21,412 nucleotides of DNA, taken from positions 1 to 21,412 of the forward strand of contig JAMAHW010000186.1 in assembly GCA_023627715.1 (NCBI GenBank), read 5' to 3'. The translations under genes were made by a program, and so were the position numbers. Origin of the DNA: Periconia sp. R9002 (lineage: Eukaryota; Ascomycota; Dothideomycetes; Pleosporales; Periconiaceae). The stretch's first letter is position 1, and each line of letters opens with the position of its first letter. The notes under the pieces were generated by a model that saw nothing but the letters and a program-made list of their open reading frames with translations, was not told the DNA's origin and made no database searches. This document shows, one piece after another, positions 1 through 10,564 of the stretch.

Positions 1-416
1 TAATAAGTTAATATAGTAAAAACGTATACTAAAAGGAGAGTATAAAATACTATTTATAGTTATTTACTTATACTATAGAAAAACTAATTTTTTAAAAATA
101 CTAAATATAGTATTTAATTTATAATTTATAAATAAGTGAAAAGGTAGAATATATAAATAAGATTAGAAATTTTTTAAAAATAGATTTTTTACTTTAAAGT
201 TTTAATAAATATAAAAAAAATATAAAAACTAAATATACTATTTAAATTTTTTATTAAAAGTAAAATTAAAAAGTTTTTTATATTAAAATAAAGTATATTA
301 GTAAAATAAAGCTCTAATTTAGTAGATAGTTTTTAAAAAGTGTATATATTCTAAACTCTAACTCTTATTATATATTTAGCACTTTCTATTAAAGGTATTA
401 TTACTAATTATTGCAT
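1..416. repeat. AT-rich island, probable RIP-degraded repeat
   Basis: Almost only A and T, with frequent TpA and long A or T runs and stops in every frame. Composition changes abruptly at about 416, where ordinary mixed sequence begins. This fits an old transposon erased by C-to-T mutation (RIP), or an AT isochore edge. No element family can be recognised. The window edge cuts it, so its full size is unknown. Confidence 0.75.
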
Positions 417-898
417 AGTCCGCACTTGTCTATAAGAGGTTACCCTGCTGCGCTGAAGATGTGGAATAATCCCCTCTAGGCGCCAAGAGGCAGTTTTTCG
501 GAGCTACCACACGTTTCATCTCCGGTTGTTGCATGGTTACTCATTAGTCTCTGCGGTCTAAAATTAGAGGTGTGAGGGTTGCTGATCGAGTAATCAAGTA
601 CAATGATAGGTAGAAAAAATCTATTTGTCATGGTTCCTAAGGCGTCTCAACACCGCCTCCTGAGATCCCGTCCCGTTATCTTTTTAAGATTTCTTTCATC
701 TTCAATCTCTAATCTCTAATCTACAATCTTTTATTGCTTCCTTAATCCCGACCGGAACCTTCTGACGGACAAGTCCTTACCCAAACTCATGGTCACGGCA
801 CCCAAATCCATAGCTTTAGGCCATTGGGTCTAAATTCGTCCATCAACACACCGGTCGGCTGTTTCCATTGCCTGCTATCACTCTGGCGTGCATTCAAT
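417..898 (+). promoter_or_regulatory. Upstream region of the MFS gene with a CT-rich tract
   Basis: Non-coding stretch between the AT-rich island and the transporter. About 677-750 is pyrimidine-rich and includes the short direct repeat ATCTCTAATCTCTAATCTAC; CT-rich tracts are common just upstream of transcription starts in filamentous fungi. A short ATG-led reading frame starts at 789 but stops after 14 codons; it could be an upstream ORF or an alternative first exon. The promoter assignment is inferred from position and composition only. Confidence 0.4.
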
Positions 899-2293
899 AT
901 GCGTCGCAAATCTGCATTCGAATACCTCGGTATCTTACCCTTTCCCGATCCTCCGGGTGATGTTGGACCCCCTCCAGAAGGTGGACATGGCTGGATTCAG
1001 GTTTTTGTAGCCCAGTAGGTGTACATCGTAGAAGTACTGTCTCCGATCCAGCGTGTCTAATAGCTTTGTTTTAGTCTTGTTTTATTCAACACTTGGGGTT
1101 ATTTCAACAGCTACGGCCTCTTCATCGACCATTATGCTTCCGTGTTCCCTGGCTCAACTCTATCAGATCTTTCATGGGCTGGCAGCATTCAAATCTTTAT
1201 GCTCCTTTTGGTCGGCTCGCTCTCAGGCCGCCTTTTTGACGCTGGATATTATCGTCTGACCCTTTTACTCGGATGTACTCTTCAAATCGTCGCAATTTTC
1301 ATGACAAGCCTTGCAACCAAGTATTGGCAGCTCATTCTTGCACAAGGTGTTTGCGGAGGAATCGGAGCGGGAATAATCTACACCCCCGCCATCTCTTGTG
1401 TCGCCACCTACTTTGTGAGGAAGCGCGCTCTTGGAGTCTCAATAGCTACGATCGGAAACTCTACTGGTGGCATTGTCTTTCCAATTATTGCACAGCAGCT
1501 ACAACCAAAGATCGGCTTCGCCTGGACCGTTCGAGTCATGGGGTTCGTTGTCATGTGCAATAGCATCATCATATTCACGCTCGGTAAGCCGCGAATAGCT
1601 CGTCGTAAGAGTGGGGATTTTCTCGAGCTCAAGGCTTGGAAGGAGGCTCCATACACGCTGTTCACAATTGGAGTCTTCTTGTGCCTATGGGCAGTTTACA
1701 TTGGTTACGATTATGTACGTTCGCGAATTCGACTCCTTCTTTCACGATTTCTGACGATGATTAACATTTCTTAGATCAATGTCTTTGCAACTTCTGTCTT
1801 GGGCACTTCCGATGCAACTGCACTAGTATTTCTGTTGATCTTAAACGGCACCGGCGTACCTGGACGTCTTGCCTCAGCCATAATCTCTGACTCATACCTT
1901 GGTCCGTTCCAAACCTTGATACCGCTGGCGATCGCTTCGGGCATCCTATACTTCTGCTGGATTGCTGTCTCCTCGATAGCTGGTCTTTACACATTCAGCG
2001 TAACATTCGGCATCGTGAACGGGGCCGTCCAAAGCATGATCTTGACCGGTCTGCCAAGCCTGACTAAAGACTTGACCAAGATTGGGACACGGACCGGGAT
2101 GGTGCTCACCGTCGTGAGTTTTGCTACACTGACAGGTCCACCCTTAGCAGGCTCACTTATCTATGCAAATGATGGTGGCTTTCTGTATCTGCAGCTCTGG
2201 GGAGGTCTCAGCATGTCGATCGGTGCAATATTTCTGGTTGCGGCACGAATAACTGCAGCAGAGCCAAACAATGCTTTCGTTGGGTCGGAGTAG
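899..2293 (+). CDS. MFS transporter, monocarboxylate-transporter-like
   Basis: Predicted 424-residue membrane transporter of the fungal monocarboxylate/riboflavin-like MFS family (MCT type). Exons 899-1014, 1075-1714 and 1775-2293; introns of 60 bp each begin GTAGGT and GTACGT and end TTAG, and the joined phases agree. The start is the first in-frame ATG. The N-terminus carries the family signature PPEGGHGW followed by FNTWGYFNSYG in TM1; later hydrophobic segments account for about 12 TM helices, with the central loop around KPRIARRKSGDF. G-rich GGIGAGIIYTP and NSTGGIVFP match TM4-5. Length is normal for the family, without a long N-terminal tail. Substrate cannot be read from sequence; many relatives are orphan transporters or sit in metabolite clusters. 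Its neighbours give no clear pathway link. Confidence 0.88.
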
Positions 2294-2953
2294 GTATGAC
2301 TAGACGGTGAGTATCTGATTGGTGAATTCATCTATGCCACCTTTTTCTCTTTTTTTTTTCTCTATCGCAGTTCTTCCGCCGCAAGCAGTCTATTAATTAA
2401 GTCCTACTATTTAAAACATAGGTTAAAGCAATTTGCTTTTTCCATGGCAGTTCCAACTTACGGTTCCCGCTCACATCTCTTCCTGGGTATTGCCTTTTCC
2501 GTTCATCATGCCGTCGCACACCAATTGGTGGCGTTCAATGTCCTTTGATAGATTTAAACCTAAATGTCTTCAGCATAATATATTATTGTTATAACGCGAT
2601 TGATATTCCCCGCAGAAGTGCGCAAGCTTATCTAACAAGTGTTCTACGATACATATCACTGGTTAATGGTCTGCGAGGTACGAGAAAAGATTCATGGCAA
2701 GACGTAGAAAATTAATAGATACTTTTAGTAGGTGATGTGTCTAGGTGTTATCTTCTCTTGGAGCCTCTGGCTTTGCCTATCGTTCGCTAAATTGAGGGCG
2801 TTGAAATAAACATAGCAAAGAAGAGTGAGTTGGGCTGCAGGCTGAATAGGCAGAGAAAGGGTACAGCCTATATATAACTATTAAGTGATTAAATTTAATA
2901 GTTTTATTGTGCCATGTGAGTATCTCATCAGGAAATAAGGTTTGTTGCCGGCC
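2294..2953. other. Intergenic, convergent 3' regions
   Basis: Lies between the 3' ends of the transporter (+) and the zinc-finger gene (-), so it should hold both transcript ends. A T-rich tract sits at about 2343-2362 and an AATAAA-like signal near 2803. No ORF with family resemblance and no repeat was seen. Confidence 0.4.
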
Positions 2954-3577
2954 CTATCCATGAAATACGGAAGAGTATAGCACCTGTGACTTCTCTTCCG
3001 CCCTCCTCAATTGCTCCAGATGATGTTCGCAGCTTCCATTGCGCAAATGAAGATCTCGCGCAGTTGCTCTTGTAAATGTACACTTGCATAGCAAGCATAT
3101 GAATTTCCGAGCTGTGTGCGCTTTTTCTCTTACATGTCGCTTGTAGTTTGTGTAGGTTGTGAAAGAACGCCCGTTGCACCCATGATCGAAGCAGCGAATT
3201 GTGGATACCGACCTGTTCCCTTCAATTGCGGTTGGAAATGGCAAAAGCGATAGTGCAGCCTTGGTATGCTGTTCGACCTCATTGAAAGGATTCGTGTAGG
3301 CGAATGAGTTTGAGCTTTCCTGATCTTGGAAAACATCTAAGCTGTGTAGGATGCTGCTGTCTGAATGCACGGAGTTTTTGATCATTAGACCAGAGTGTTC
3401 CGTCAAGTGGGTATGGCTCTCCAGCATCTTTTTTGGATTTAATGCGCTTTGCAAGCTGGTGGAGTTTGCATTGGCTGAAACCTTGTTCGGCAACGGATCG
3501 ATAGAGTTAACAGCGGACTGTTGAGAGATCCAAGAGGGGTAATAGTCCAAAGGCACGGGAGGGGAGTCTAAAGACAT
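2954..3577 (-). CDS. Small C2H2/C2HC zinc-finger protein
   Basis: Single-exon ORF of 207 residues starting MSLDSPPVPLDYYPSW. The first about 120 residues are Ser/Asn/His-rich and look disordered. The C-terminal part has two fingers: C129-x4-C134 with H148-x5-H154 (TYTNYKRHVREKAH), then C161-x2-C164 with H177-x5-C183, so the second finger is C2HC. The spacing and the RHVREKAH linker are typical of small Pezizomycotina zinc-finger proteins, probably DNA-binding regulators in the nucleus. No activation domain can be named. The target is unknown; convergent orientation to the MFS gene does not argue for co-regulation. An upstream 5' UTR intron is possible but not required. Confidence 0.72.
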   Translation of the reverse strand: MSLDSPPVPLDYYPSWISQQSAVNSIDPLPNKVSANANSTSLQSALNPKKMLESHTHLTEHSGLMIKNSVHSDSSILHSLDVFQDQESSNSFAYTNPFNEVEQHTKAALSLLPFPTAIEGNRSVSTIRCFDHGCNGRSFTTYTNYKRHVREKAHTARKFICLLCKCTFTRATARDLHLRNGSCEHHLEQLRRAEEKSQVLYSSVFHG

Positions 3578-4286
3578 CTTTCGGTGTAGAGCGATGACTA
3601 ATTAAGAAGAGGTTAAGGGCTAGAATAAAATGATATCACCATTGAGTGAAATTGTGAGGTGTTGGATTCATACCTGTTTGGGAACAATAATGGTCAATGA
3701 ATAGAGTATCAACCAAGTTCGTTGCTTGAATAGGACTAAACACATCTGGGTGCGGCACTCCCCTAACTATATGAGCCAAATGAATAAGGTGTCTTCACCT
3801 TGGTCAGACCGTCCAACGGCATATCTGCACGTATGCCCCTATCTTCCCGCCTATTATTAGTTGAATCCAGTAGCACGGAGGCGTAGTCGCATTGCTAAGA
3901 CCAAGTGCCTCTTTTACTCTACGGCAGCGCATCGGAGTTGCTTATTTAATACCGGTCAAGTATAACTACGGCGAGGGCAGGACAACCTGTCCGCACCGCC
4001 AATCATGTCAACATTGCCCGATCCCTAAGTCTCAGTTTAGTCCACTTGCTGTAAGTAGGGAACGGAATCTTTCCGCTATCTCCATTCGTATTCGGGGTTA
4101 AAGCTGACAATTCGCTTCGGGGCCGGTCGGTCTAGGGCCCAGCAAATTCAGTTGCTCCTACGCTACAGTCCTATGCATTGAAAGGATGTTGTGATGAATA
4201 CGGCATGTCTGCGGTGTCGTATTCCACGGCACATTGCCTACACCCTAGGACCTATGATAAAATGGCATCAGCCTTAAAAATAGCAT
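3578..4286. other. Intergenic, no gene recognised
   Basis: Upstream region of the zinc-finger gene (read on the minus strand) running toward an AT-rich island. Normal composition to about 4250, with short ORFs but no family match. A GC-richer patch with CTTCGGGGCCGGTCGG occurs near 4116. Nothing else can be supported. Confidence 0.4.
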
Positions 4287-4374
4287 CAATAGGGGTGCTG
4301 TTCCGCTTTTAGCTAGAACCGCTACGCGTTGGCAAAGCGTTCTCTAGATTAGCATCCGTAGTAACACCCTATTC
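4287..4374. repeat. Short inverted-repeat element
   Basis: The ends are imperfectly inverted: AATAGGGGTG at the left and CACCCTATT at the right, about 88 bp apart. Inside, about 4314-4342, AGAACCGCT pairs imperfectly with AGCGTTCT to form a hairpin. It could be a tiny decayed MITE next to the AT-rich island, or chance. Confidence 0.3.
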
Positions 4375-4840
4375 ATTCTACTACCCTGCTATTACTATAA
4401 GCTCCCCCCTTACTTATAAACCTTTTTAGTTTCTCTTATTACAGGCGGCGTTCTTAAGAGGAAGCTAGAAGAATTAATAGTATACTTCGACTTATTAAAA
4501 GGATTAGTATTATAATTACTATTAAGCAATAAGAAGAAATAGCTAATTACCTAGAAGAGAAGTGCTATAGCTCTAGCTTTAGTTAATATTATAGTAGTAG
4601 TAAGTAAAGAATCTAGAGCGTAGATATAGGAGGCGTAGAGGTGCTAGCTAAGGTAGGTGTAGAATAAGGGACCTATATAAGATAGAGCTAGATTATAGAT
4701 TTTCTAGGCCGCGACTAACTATATTAGGTAAGATACCTATATTAGGCAACGTGGGTCCTCTTAGTTAAAGAATACTATAATAGCTTTATAGCTATAAATA
4801 ATAGTAATGTGGGGTGACGTTTAAGGAGACGAACGACAAT
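4375..4840. repeat. TpA-rich island, probable RIP relic
   Basis: From about 4380 the sequence turns rich in TA, AGCTA and CTATA words with very few CpA/TpG, no usable ORF, and frequent stops. It resembles a repeat altered by RIP but is less extreme than the island at 1-416. It directly abuts the broken membrane-protein gene at 4843, whose 5' end may have been lost in it. No transposase motif was seen. Confidence 0.6.
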
Positions 4841-4842
4841 AG

Positions 4843-5736
4843 GGACCTGTATTCAACTATGCTCGCATATTTACGTATCCAAAGCTCCGCGACCGCCTCG
4901 TAAGAGAATTCGAGACAAAACTACGAGTGCTTGACGAGCAGGAAACCCAAGCCCCCTCCATCCGGCCTATAGAACGAGTCCCATCGTTACGAAATAGATT
5001 CGATCCCCAAGATTCAGTTCACGAATCGCCACTCCATAATACTTCGACGAGAGATTCACAAGCGACATTAACGTCTTATCAAAATCCTATCCGTGTAGAC
5101 ACCACCCAGCTCGAATATGCACCCTTCTTCGCGACAGTGGATGAGCCGTATATGACATGGGACGAAGTTACATCTAGTTCAGAATGGAAATGAAATTTTG
5201 CGCTCGCGAATGTCCTCGCCGCGTTTCTCATGTGGGGAGCGACGGGAGCGGCTATAGTGATTGCCTACCTCACAGAGGTGCGCGGTCTCGGTTGTCGCTC
5301 AGGCGGCTATCTACTCTATGGTGTTCTGCTCCTCATTTCGGTTTTCCTTTCGAACCAGGTCATGCTGGTATATCAGGAGGAACGTAAAGAAAACTCCGGT
5401 CGTGTGAATGAGAAGAAAACCCGTAGCATCATGCAAAATTGGACGGGTAGGCTTGCCGTACTCACTCGCTTTCTCGGAAAGTTCACCGCAGCTGCGAACG
5501 CTATATGGATCATCGTAAGCTCTCTTTTCGAGCTAATTAGCTTTTGTAATAGCTGCTGGTGCATTGGGACCGTTTTACACCTTGGGAAAAAGAGCTGGGT
5601 CGTGCTTTTTGTTAGTGACTACAGGATTAGACAAGAAGCTGAGCCATCTTGGATTGGTGGGCTTACAATGAGTCTATCCACTATGGGTCTTACATACTGG
5701 ATATTCAGAGCGTATTCTTGGGGGAGAAAACACTAA
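4843..5736 (+). pseudogene. Broken fungal polytopic membrane-protein gene
   Basis: One reading frame runs from the TAG at 4840-4842 to the stop at 5736, interrupted only by TGA at 5191-5193. The first part (GPVFNYARIFTYPKLRDRL..., then a polar linker) and the second part (FALANVLAAFLMWGATGAA, then EVRGLGCRSGGYLLYG, three or four hydrophobic helices, CNSCWC and a terminal WIGG) follow the order of a widespread uncharacterised fungal membrane-protein family that I recognise by the GLGCRSG motif. No GT..AG pair was found that would splice out the TGA. CGA-to-TGA is a RIP-type change, and the gene borders a RIP-like island. There is no plausible ATG at the 5' end. Alternative: an upstream exon supplies the start (an AATAG acceptor-like site precedes 4843) and the stop truncates the protein. 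Function of the family is unknown. Confidence 0.6.
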
Positions 5737-6055
5737 CTGCGCTCCAAGACCTGTAGTAAGAATTTACGCCACTGTTCCATGAAGATGTCTCTCGGTTTTA
5801 GTGGTTAAGCAGATCTGATTTGTACATAACAAAAACCTTTCAAATTGCTGCCTAGATACTCTATTCTCTACTTCTACGCAATGTTGAATATCTATACAAA
5901 GGATGAATTGTACCCTGATAGTAACATACGTCAACTGAAAGATTAGAGAACATTTAATCTTTGATAGTGACTGCCTCCATTGAGGATATTATACTGTCTT
6001 ACTAGAATTACAACAACGCCCTATCCTAGCCGAAGACGTGATTCAAGTGAATCAT
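5737..6055. other. Intergenic, nothing recognised
   Basis: Separates the pseudogene from the 3' end of the secreted-protein gene on the other strand. No ORF, repeat or hairpin stands out. Confidence 0.4.
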
Positions 6056-9000
6056 CTAGGCATCATACTTCATCGGCAGATAACCACAGTTCTTCACCTT
6101 ATTCCCAGTAATCAGAGCTTCCAGTTTCGCATCCTCAAGTTGAGCTACCCCGTTCACGGGATCTTTGGCGAGGAAAATCTTTGGGAAGATACTGGCTTCG
6201 TACAGGCACACGATAGGGAAATAGACGGCGCCGGCTAAATCGGCGAGCACCAGAAGGGACTCACCCGTAGCGTCAATACTAGTTGAAGCAAAAGATCTGG
6301 ATACTATAGTTAGTTGAAGTGACTATAGAACAGTATACATCTACTCACAGAAGAGACGCTGTCTTCGGCATAGCATCCGCAGTATGAAGCCTTAACCTCC
6401 CCACGCCGTATCCATCAATCTCACTCTTATAGCCATGCAGATACCGACCATGAGAATCACCGATAACGAAATCACCGGATGGATCGGCGGCGAAGAGACC
6501 AGATGCGTCGTTGGGGTCTTCGACGTTTTGTGGTGGCACAGCGTAGATGTTGGCATTGCGCGAGTAGTGGAGGTTTAGGGAGCCGCTCCATGTTTTAATT
6601 TTTGATAACTTGGAGCCTTTCAGATTGGGAGAAACTGTACTGTTGCCAACGGGGGAAACTTGAACGGTAGTGTTGCCACTTGGGGAGGCTTGGACAGTAG
6701 TATTGCCAAAAGGGGAGGTTTGAACGGTAGTGTTCCCATGAGGCGGGCTTTGAGCAACAGGACTGCTCTGAGGTACGGTTTTGACGGAGCTGCTTGGAGG
6801 CGCGATTTGAATAGTTGTGCTTGGAGGAGAAATCTGGGGAGTGTTGCTTTGAGGGCCCTGAATAGTGCTTTCTTTCTGCAGGCTATAATAATGTCAGTAA
6901 TGAGTTTTCACGTCTTTCAAACGCACTTACACCACACAATGATCCCAAATGGATCCTTTGATATCGGACAACGTCTTTTTGCTCCCGAAGATATCCAAGG
7001 ATAGTTCATTGCCAAATCCGAGCTCGATGTTTAAGCCTTTACAATTGGGATCCGAGAACTGGCCGCCGCCATCGCGAGAGAACGAGGCCTCAACACCAGC
7101 CTTCAGGAACAGCTTTGGCTTTTCCACAATACCCACAGACTTATCGAAAACTCCACTGAGTATCTTCACTCCCACAGCCAGCTTAAGCGCCAAAAAGGCT
7201 TCGGCACTGAGAACAATTTTGGCCTTGCCCTCGAACACTGGCTTGGCATCCGGACCGAAATTTGGCATGACGGATTTGTCTTTGTCTTTGAGGTCGAAAC
7301 GTGCAGTGAAGTTTGGTACATCAGCAGTGAATCCCGCAAGAAGTTGGCCTTCAGCCAGAATTTCGACCTGAGCACCGGCAGACAGCGACACGGACGGACC
7401 AAGCGTGATGATTCCGGGAATCGTATATGGCGTGAGTGGGATGGTAACAAGTTCTTTGTCAAAGCCCCAGTGATCTTTGTATGATGCAACAATACCGAGT
7501 TGGAGTCCAGCGTGAAGGTTGCCATCAGCGCTGATGTATCCTTCCTCCAGTCCTTTGATAACGCTAAAGGTGACCTTACCTTGTAGCACCATTTTTCCGG
7601 ACGCGCCGCAGTCAACGCAGTAGACAGCTGCCGAGCCAGAGCCGCCGGGAGTCGATTTACTGAACAGCTCAACGCCGGGACCCCATGGTGTCTGTTTTGT
7701 ATTTTGGTTCTTCTTGGTGTCAAAGCTGAAATCCTTGTTGAAGGACTTGGTGATACTGAGCCATTTACCGAGGGTATCGATTCCTTTGTCAATGACGTCT
7801 AATCGCATTAGATTTTTTCCTCTCATGGTTCTGGTTTTGAACGCTTACCGCCCACCTTCCCAGTTACCTTCTTTACTGCATCTCCGACTTTGTCGACAGT
7901 GTCCTTCACTGCATTTCCTATCTGCGCAGATGTCAGTGACTATGATCTGAGAGCACCCGAAATAACACTACCTTCTTTAAGCCCTTTTTGATGCTGCTGA
8001 AAAGCCCACGCCTAGCAAGATGTCGTTTTCTGAAGCCCGCACCGGGTAGAATATCGGGAATATCATCATCCCCCGCCAAGTCTTCCAGAGATACATTGTA
8101 TCTACCAAGCATCTGTGTCTGGAATTCTTCGGTTGTCATCACTCCGATTTGACGATCAAGGTCCTCGTCAAAGCTGCTGTCACCACTTGGGTCTCGGGTC
8201 CCATTGGAAGGCGAAGATGGAGGATTGATACCAGTAGCGTTTGTCTTTCCCGGAGGACCGGTTGCGGGGATGTTGAAACCTTCCGTGCTATTTGTTTGAA
8301 AGTTGCCAAAGCTAAAGTCGATTGGGGTTTCTCCACCTACGGCATCCGCAAAGCTCACTGGCTCAGATTTCCCTGTAACTGTCATTGTTGAATTGTTCGC
8401 AGTCACGCTCTTAACGAGAATGTAACCTCGCTGCATGACCTCCGTGTTGAGGCGACAATTCGGATCGATGGTGATGAGCAGGAAGCCGGATTTGTGAGAA
8501 GACCAATCAGCATGGGCAACGCTGAAGGCTTTCTGGCTGTTGAATTTGACTTGGACAGTGCTATTGGAACAATCGACCGACGAGATATACGACGTATGCT
8601 CGAGTTGGACTGATGGGTACTGCATGTTCTCAACCTTCAAAAATCCGACCGCGGTGTTATTTGATGGAGCTGCCACTCATTAGTACGATATCCATAGTAG
8701 AGAATAGGGGCTTGCAGACGAATTGCCTTTCCACCACGACGTTCAATCTCGTGTTCACAATAGAACATGTCAACGGTCTTGTTTGCTTGTAAGTTTTCCA
8801 CGCGTTGGAGATCAACATCCCAATGCACAGCAGCGTTAAGTGACGTTGCTGCTGGAGGGTTCGCAATGGTAGCCGACGGCTGCTCAGTGACCAAAACAGT
8901 CGTGGGAGCTGGAGTTTGCAGACCCTTAGGATATCCGTCTCCTAGACCAGTTGTGTGAGCACATGTTCCTTCTGTCTTGGTGACGGTCTTGACGACTTCA

Positions 9001-9119
9001 ATGGTGCGTATCTCTACGGGCCGATATCCATCTCCATCTTGAACTACCGGGGCTGCCTGAACAGCAACATAAAGGGAGAAAATCCCAAGTAAGTATCCAA
9101 AATTTCTGGACAAAATCAT
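6056..9119 (-). CDS. Large secreted DUF7029/DUF7223-like protein
   Basis: Six exons: 9119-8720, 8669-7972, 7921-7849, 7798-6931, 6882-6349, 6296-6056; total 2814 nt, 937 residues, all phases consistent. The first donor is uncertain: GTCTGC at 8719 gives a 50-bp intron with a TACTAAT branch site; GTGGAA at 8734 is also in phase (932 residues). The start at 9119 gives a clean signal peptide (FGYLLGIFSLYVAVQA, cut before APVV); an upstream in-frame start would bury it. Order: Thr/Pro-rich N-terminus; DUF7029-like beta domain about 140-235 (YPSVQLEHTSYISSV, FLLIT, C); acidic linker; KR and RR pairs then an amphipathic segment about 355-405; DUF7223-like domain about 410-680 with CVDC; Ser/Pro/Thr region with 10-residue repeats about 729-765; novel-looking C-terminal about 150 residues. 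Probably extracellular or cell-wall linked; no enzyme motif seen. Domain names are from memory of similar fungal proteins. Confidence 0.8.
6640..6759 (-). repeat. 30-bp coding minisatellite
   Basis: Four 30-bp units at 6640-6669, 6670-6699, 6700-6729 and a weaker 6730-6759 lie inside exon 5 of the secreted-protein gene. Read on the minus strand they encode GNTTVQ(T/A/V)SP(F/S/V) units, each with an N-glycosylation sequon (NTT, NST in the last). The unit length keeps the frame, so copy number could vary between strains without breaking the gene. Confidence 0.85.
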
Positions 9120-10401
9120 GTCGACTTGGGTGCCTCTGGTAGAATGACGGTTATCAGACTTTGTGTTCAAGAGATTGGCAGTAGAGCAATATTAAAAAAG
9201 AGTGGCCGTCCTTAAGACACGAAAAAGCTCAAAAGCACAAACGAGTGAATTGTCGAAATGAATATGAAAAAAACGAATGTGTGAGTGGTGGCAGTGCCAT
9301 AGCATCGCGACAGCTGAATGTGGATCTGGTTCATATTTGTACGCGCGCACTTCGTATCTACAGCTGAAAGTCTGCTGAGCTCTGCGGAGCTCTGCGATAT
9401 TGGCACTGCAGATACGGTTGGTGTTTAGGTTACAGCTTGTCGCCAGAGGAAGGTAGTACATGCACGAGCCCGATGTCCGACGCAGATGCAAGGGGCACAA
9501 CAGTAGACCAGGGTTAGCGAAACGGTAAATACCTGCCATTCTAAGTCGAATCCTGAACTTCTGCTACTGAGATATGCCGTGTACCGTGTTACCCAGTCTC
9601 GCCCCCAAATCTATGCAATTTTTGTACCGGCGAGCGTTGCCGTTCGCATTATCATATTTCAGCTCGAACAAGCAAGCTATTCTTAGAATGCTTTGCCAAG
9701 AGCGTATAGCAATACGAGAGCGTACTTAGACAGCAAACTTAACCAGCCATCATGAGGCAGTGAACGCCAAATGTGAAGCTTTTGTCGAAAGCCAGCACAT
9801 AACTGAGCTTTAGAACGCGCCCTTGAAAGTTGAATCTTTCCTGTCCATTCTCTACGCGCGTGGCGTCGCACCAAGCGCAGATCAGCTTCATTTTGTTAAA
9901 GAAACGGTAGCTATTTTTGACATACGCCTCATATGAGCCAATGGCTGACAGCCAGAACACGATCGTACCTGATCTTCTTCGCTTCGCCCTGCATGAGGAC
10001 ACGACCTTGCTTTCTTGGGTGTTGCCATCCTTACCTAGATACACACAACTGACACCCGTGGACGAGAAACATAAATGACAGTTGCATACAATGCACTCGG
10101 CAAGGCTCGTTGCTTCAAGCGTCATCTGTTTTGCTTTTCAATCCTCACATCTTTTCTATCGTTTTTGTTCTTCCAAAAGCAACATCTGCAATACCTGCGG
10201 TTGCGATAGATGGATTGGTGGGGACTTGGGTGTCGCTAATTAGTTTTTCGTATTGTGCGTCGATGCCAGTACACCCCCGCATATGCTTACGGTTTACCCC
10301 AGCGTCACGGCCCGTACTATGATCTGCATTTGGAGCGCTCCAACTAGCTGTATTATGCCTGGTTAGCACTACGATATTTTAGCTCAGTTCTCAGATATGT
10401 A
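9120..10401. other. Gene-poor stretch with one weak cysteine-rich ORF
   Basis: Upstream of the secreted-protein gene. A minus-strand ORF at 9739-10125 (128 codons) contains CNCHLCFSSTG and, later, CAWCD. The order resembles the CxCxxC and CxxC zinc sites of GFA/CENP-V (glutathione-dependent formaldehyde-activating-like) proteins, and a GTAAGG donor-like site follows the first motif. The family's N-terminal strand and remaining core are missing, so it may be a decayed fragment or chance. A further minus-strand ORF at 10145-10369 shows no family match. No confident gene is called. Confidence 0.3.
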
Positions 10402-10564
10402 CAGAGGGGTGACACGGCGGGAGGTCACATATCGGGTAGCTAGTGTACCAGGCGTTATTCATAAATCAGATAACTATACTAGACATACTATGTAGGTCGT
10501 AGAGCTTCTGATTCGTAGGACCTATTAGTCCTCCCGATATGTGACCTCCCAGCGTGTTCCTCTG
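10402..10564. mobile_element. MITE with TA flanks (Tc1/mariner-type)
   Basis: 163-bp element flanked by TA on both sides (10400-10401 and 10565-10566). Its ends are inverted: CAGAGGGGTGACACGGC at the left against CAGAGGAACACGCT at the right (read on the minus strand), continuing into a perfect 18-bp inverted repeat, GGGAGGTCACATATCGGG at 10419-10436 and its complement at 10533-10550. No coding capacity. The tip matches the elements at 15514 and 17848, so they share a terminal repeat family. TA flanks fit a Tc1/mariner (pogo/Fot1-like) transposase acting in trans; none lies in the window. Confidence 0.8.

Noticed and set aside
1142..1774. A separate 210-residue MFS protein
   Set aside because: It is exon 2 read through into the second intron; the three-exon model joins all parts in phase.
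6660..7004. Repeat-rich plus-strand ORF (NGSVATWGGL-like units)
   Set aside because: It is the antisense reading of the 30-bp minisatellite; the minus-strand reading joins to the rest of the secreted protein.
7166..7792. Minus-strand ORF of 208 codons within the secreted-protein gene
   Set aside because: Alternative frame of exon 4; Ser/Arg-rich with no domain, while the main frame continues across all splice sites.
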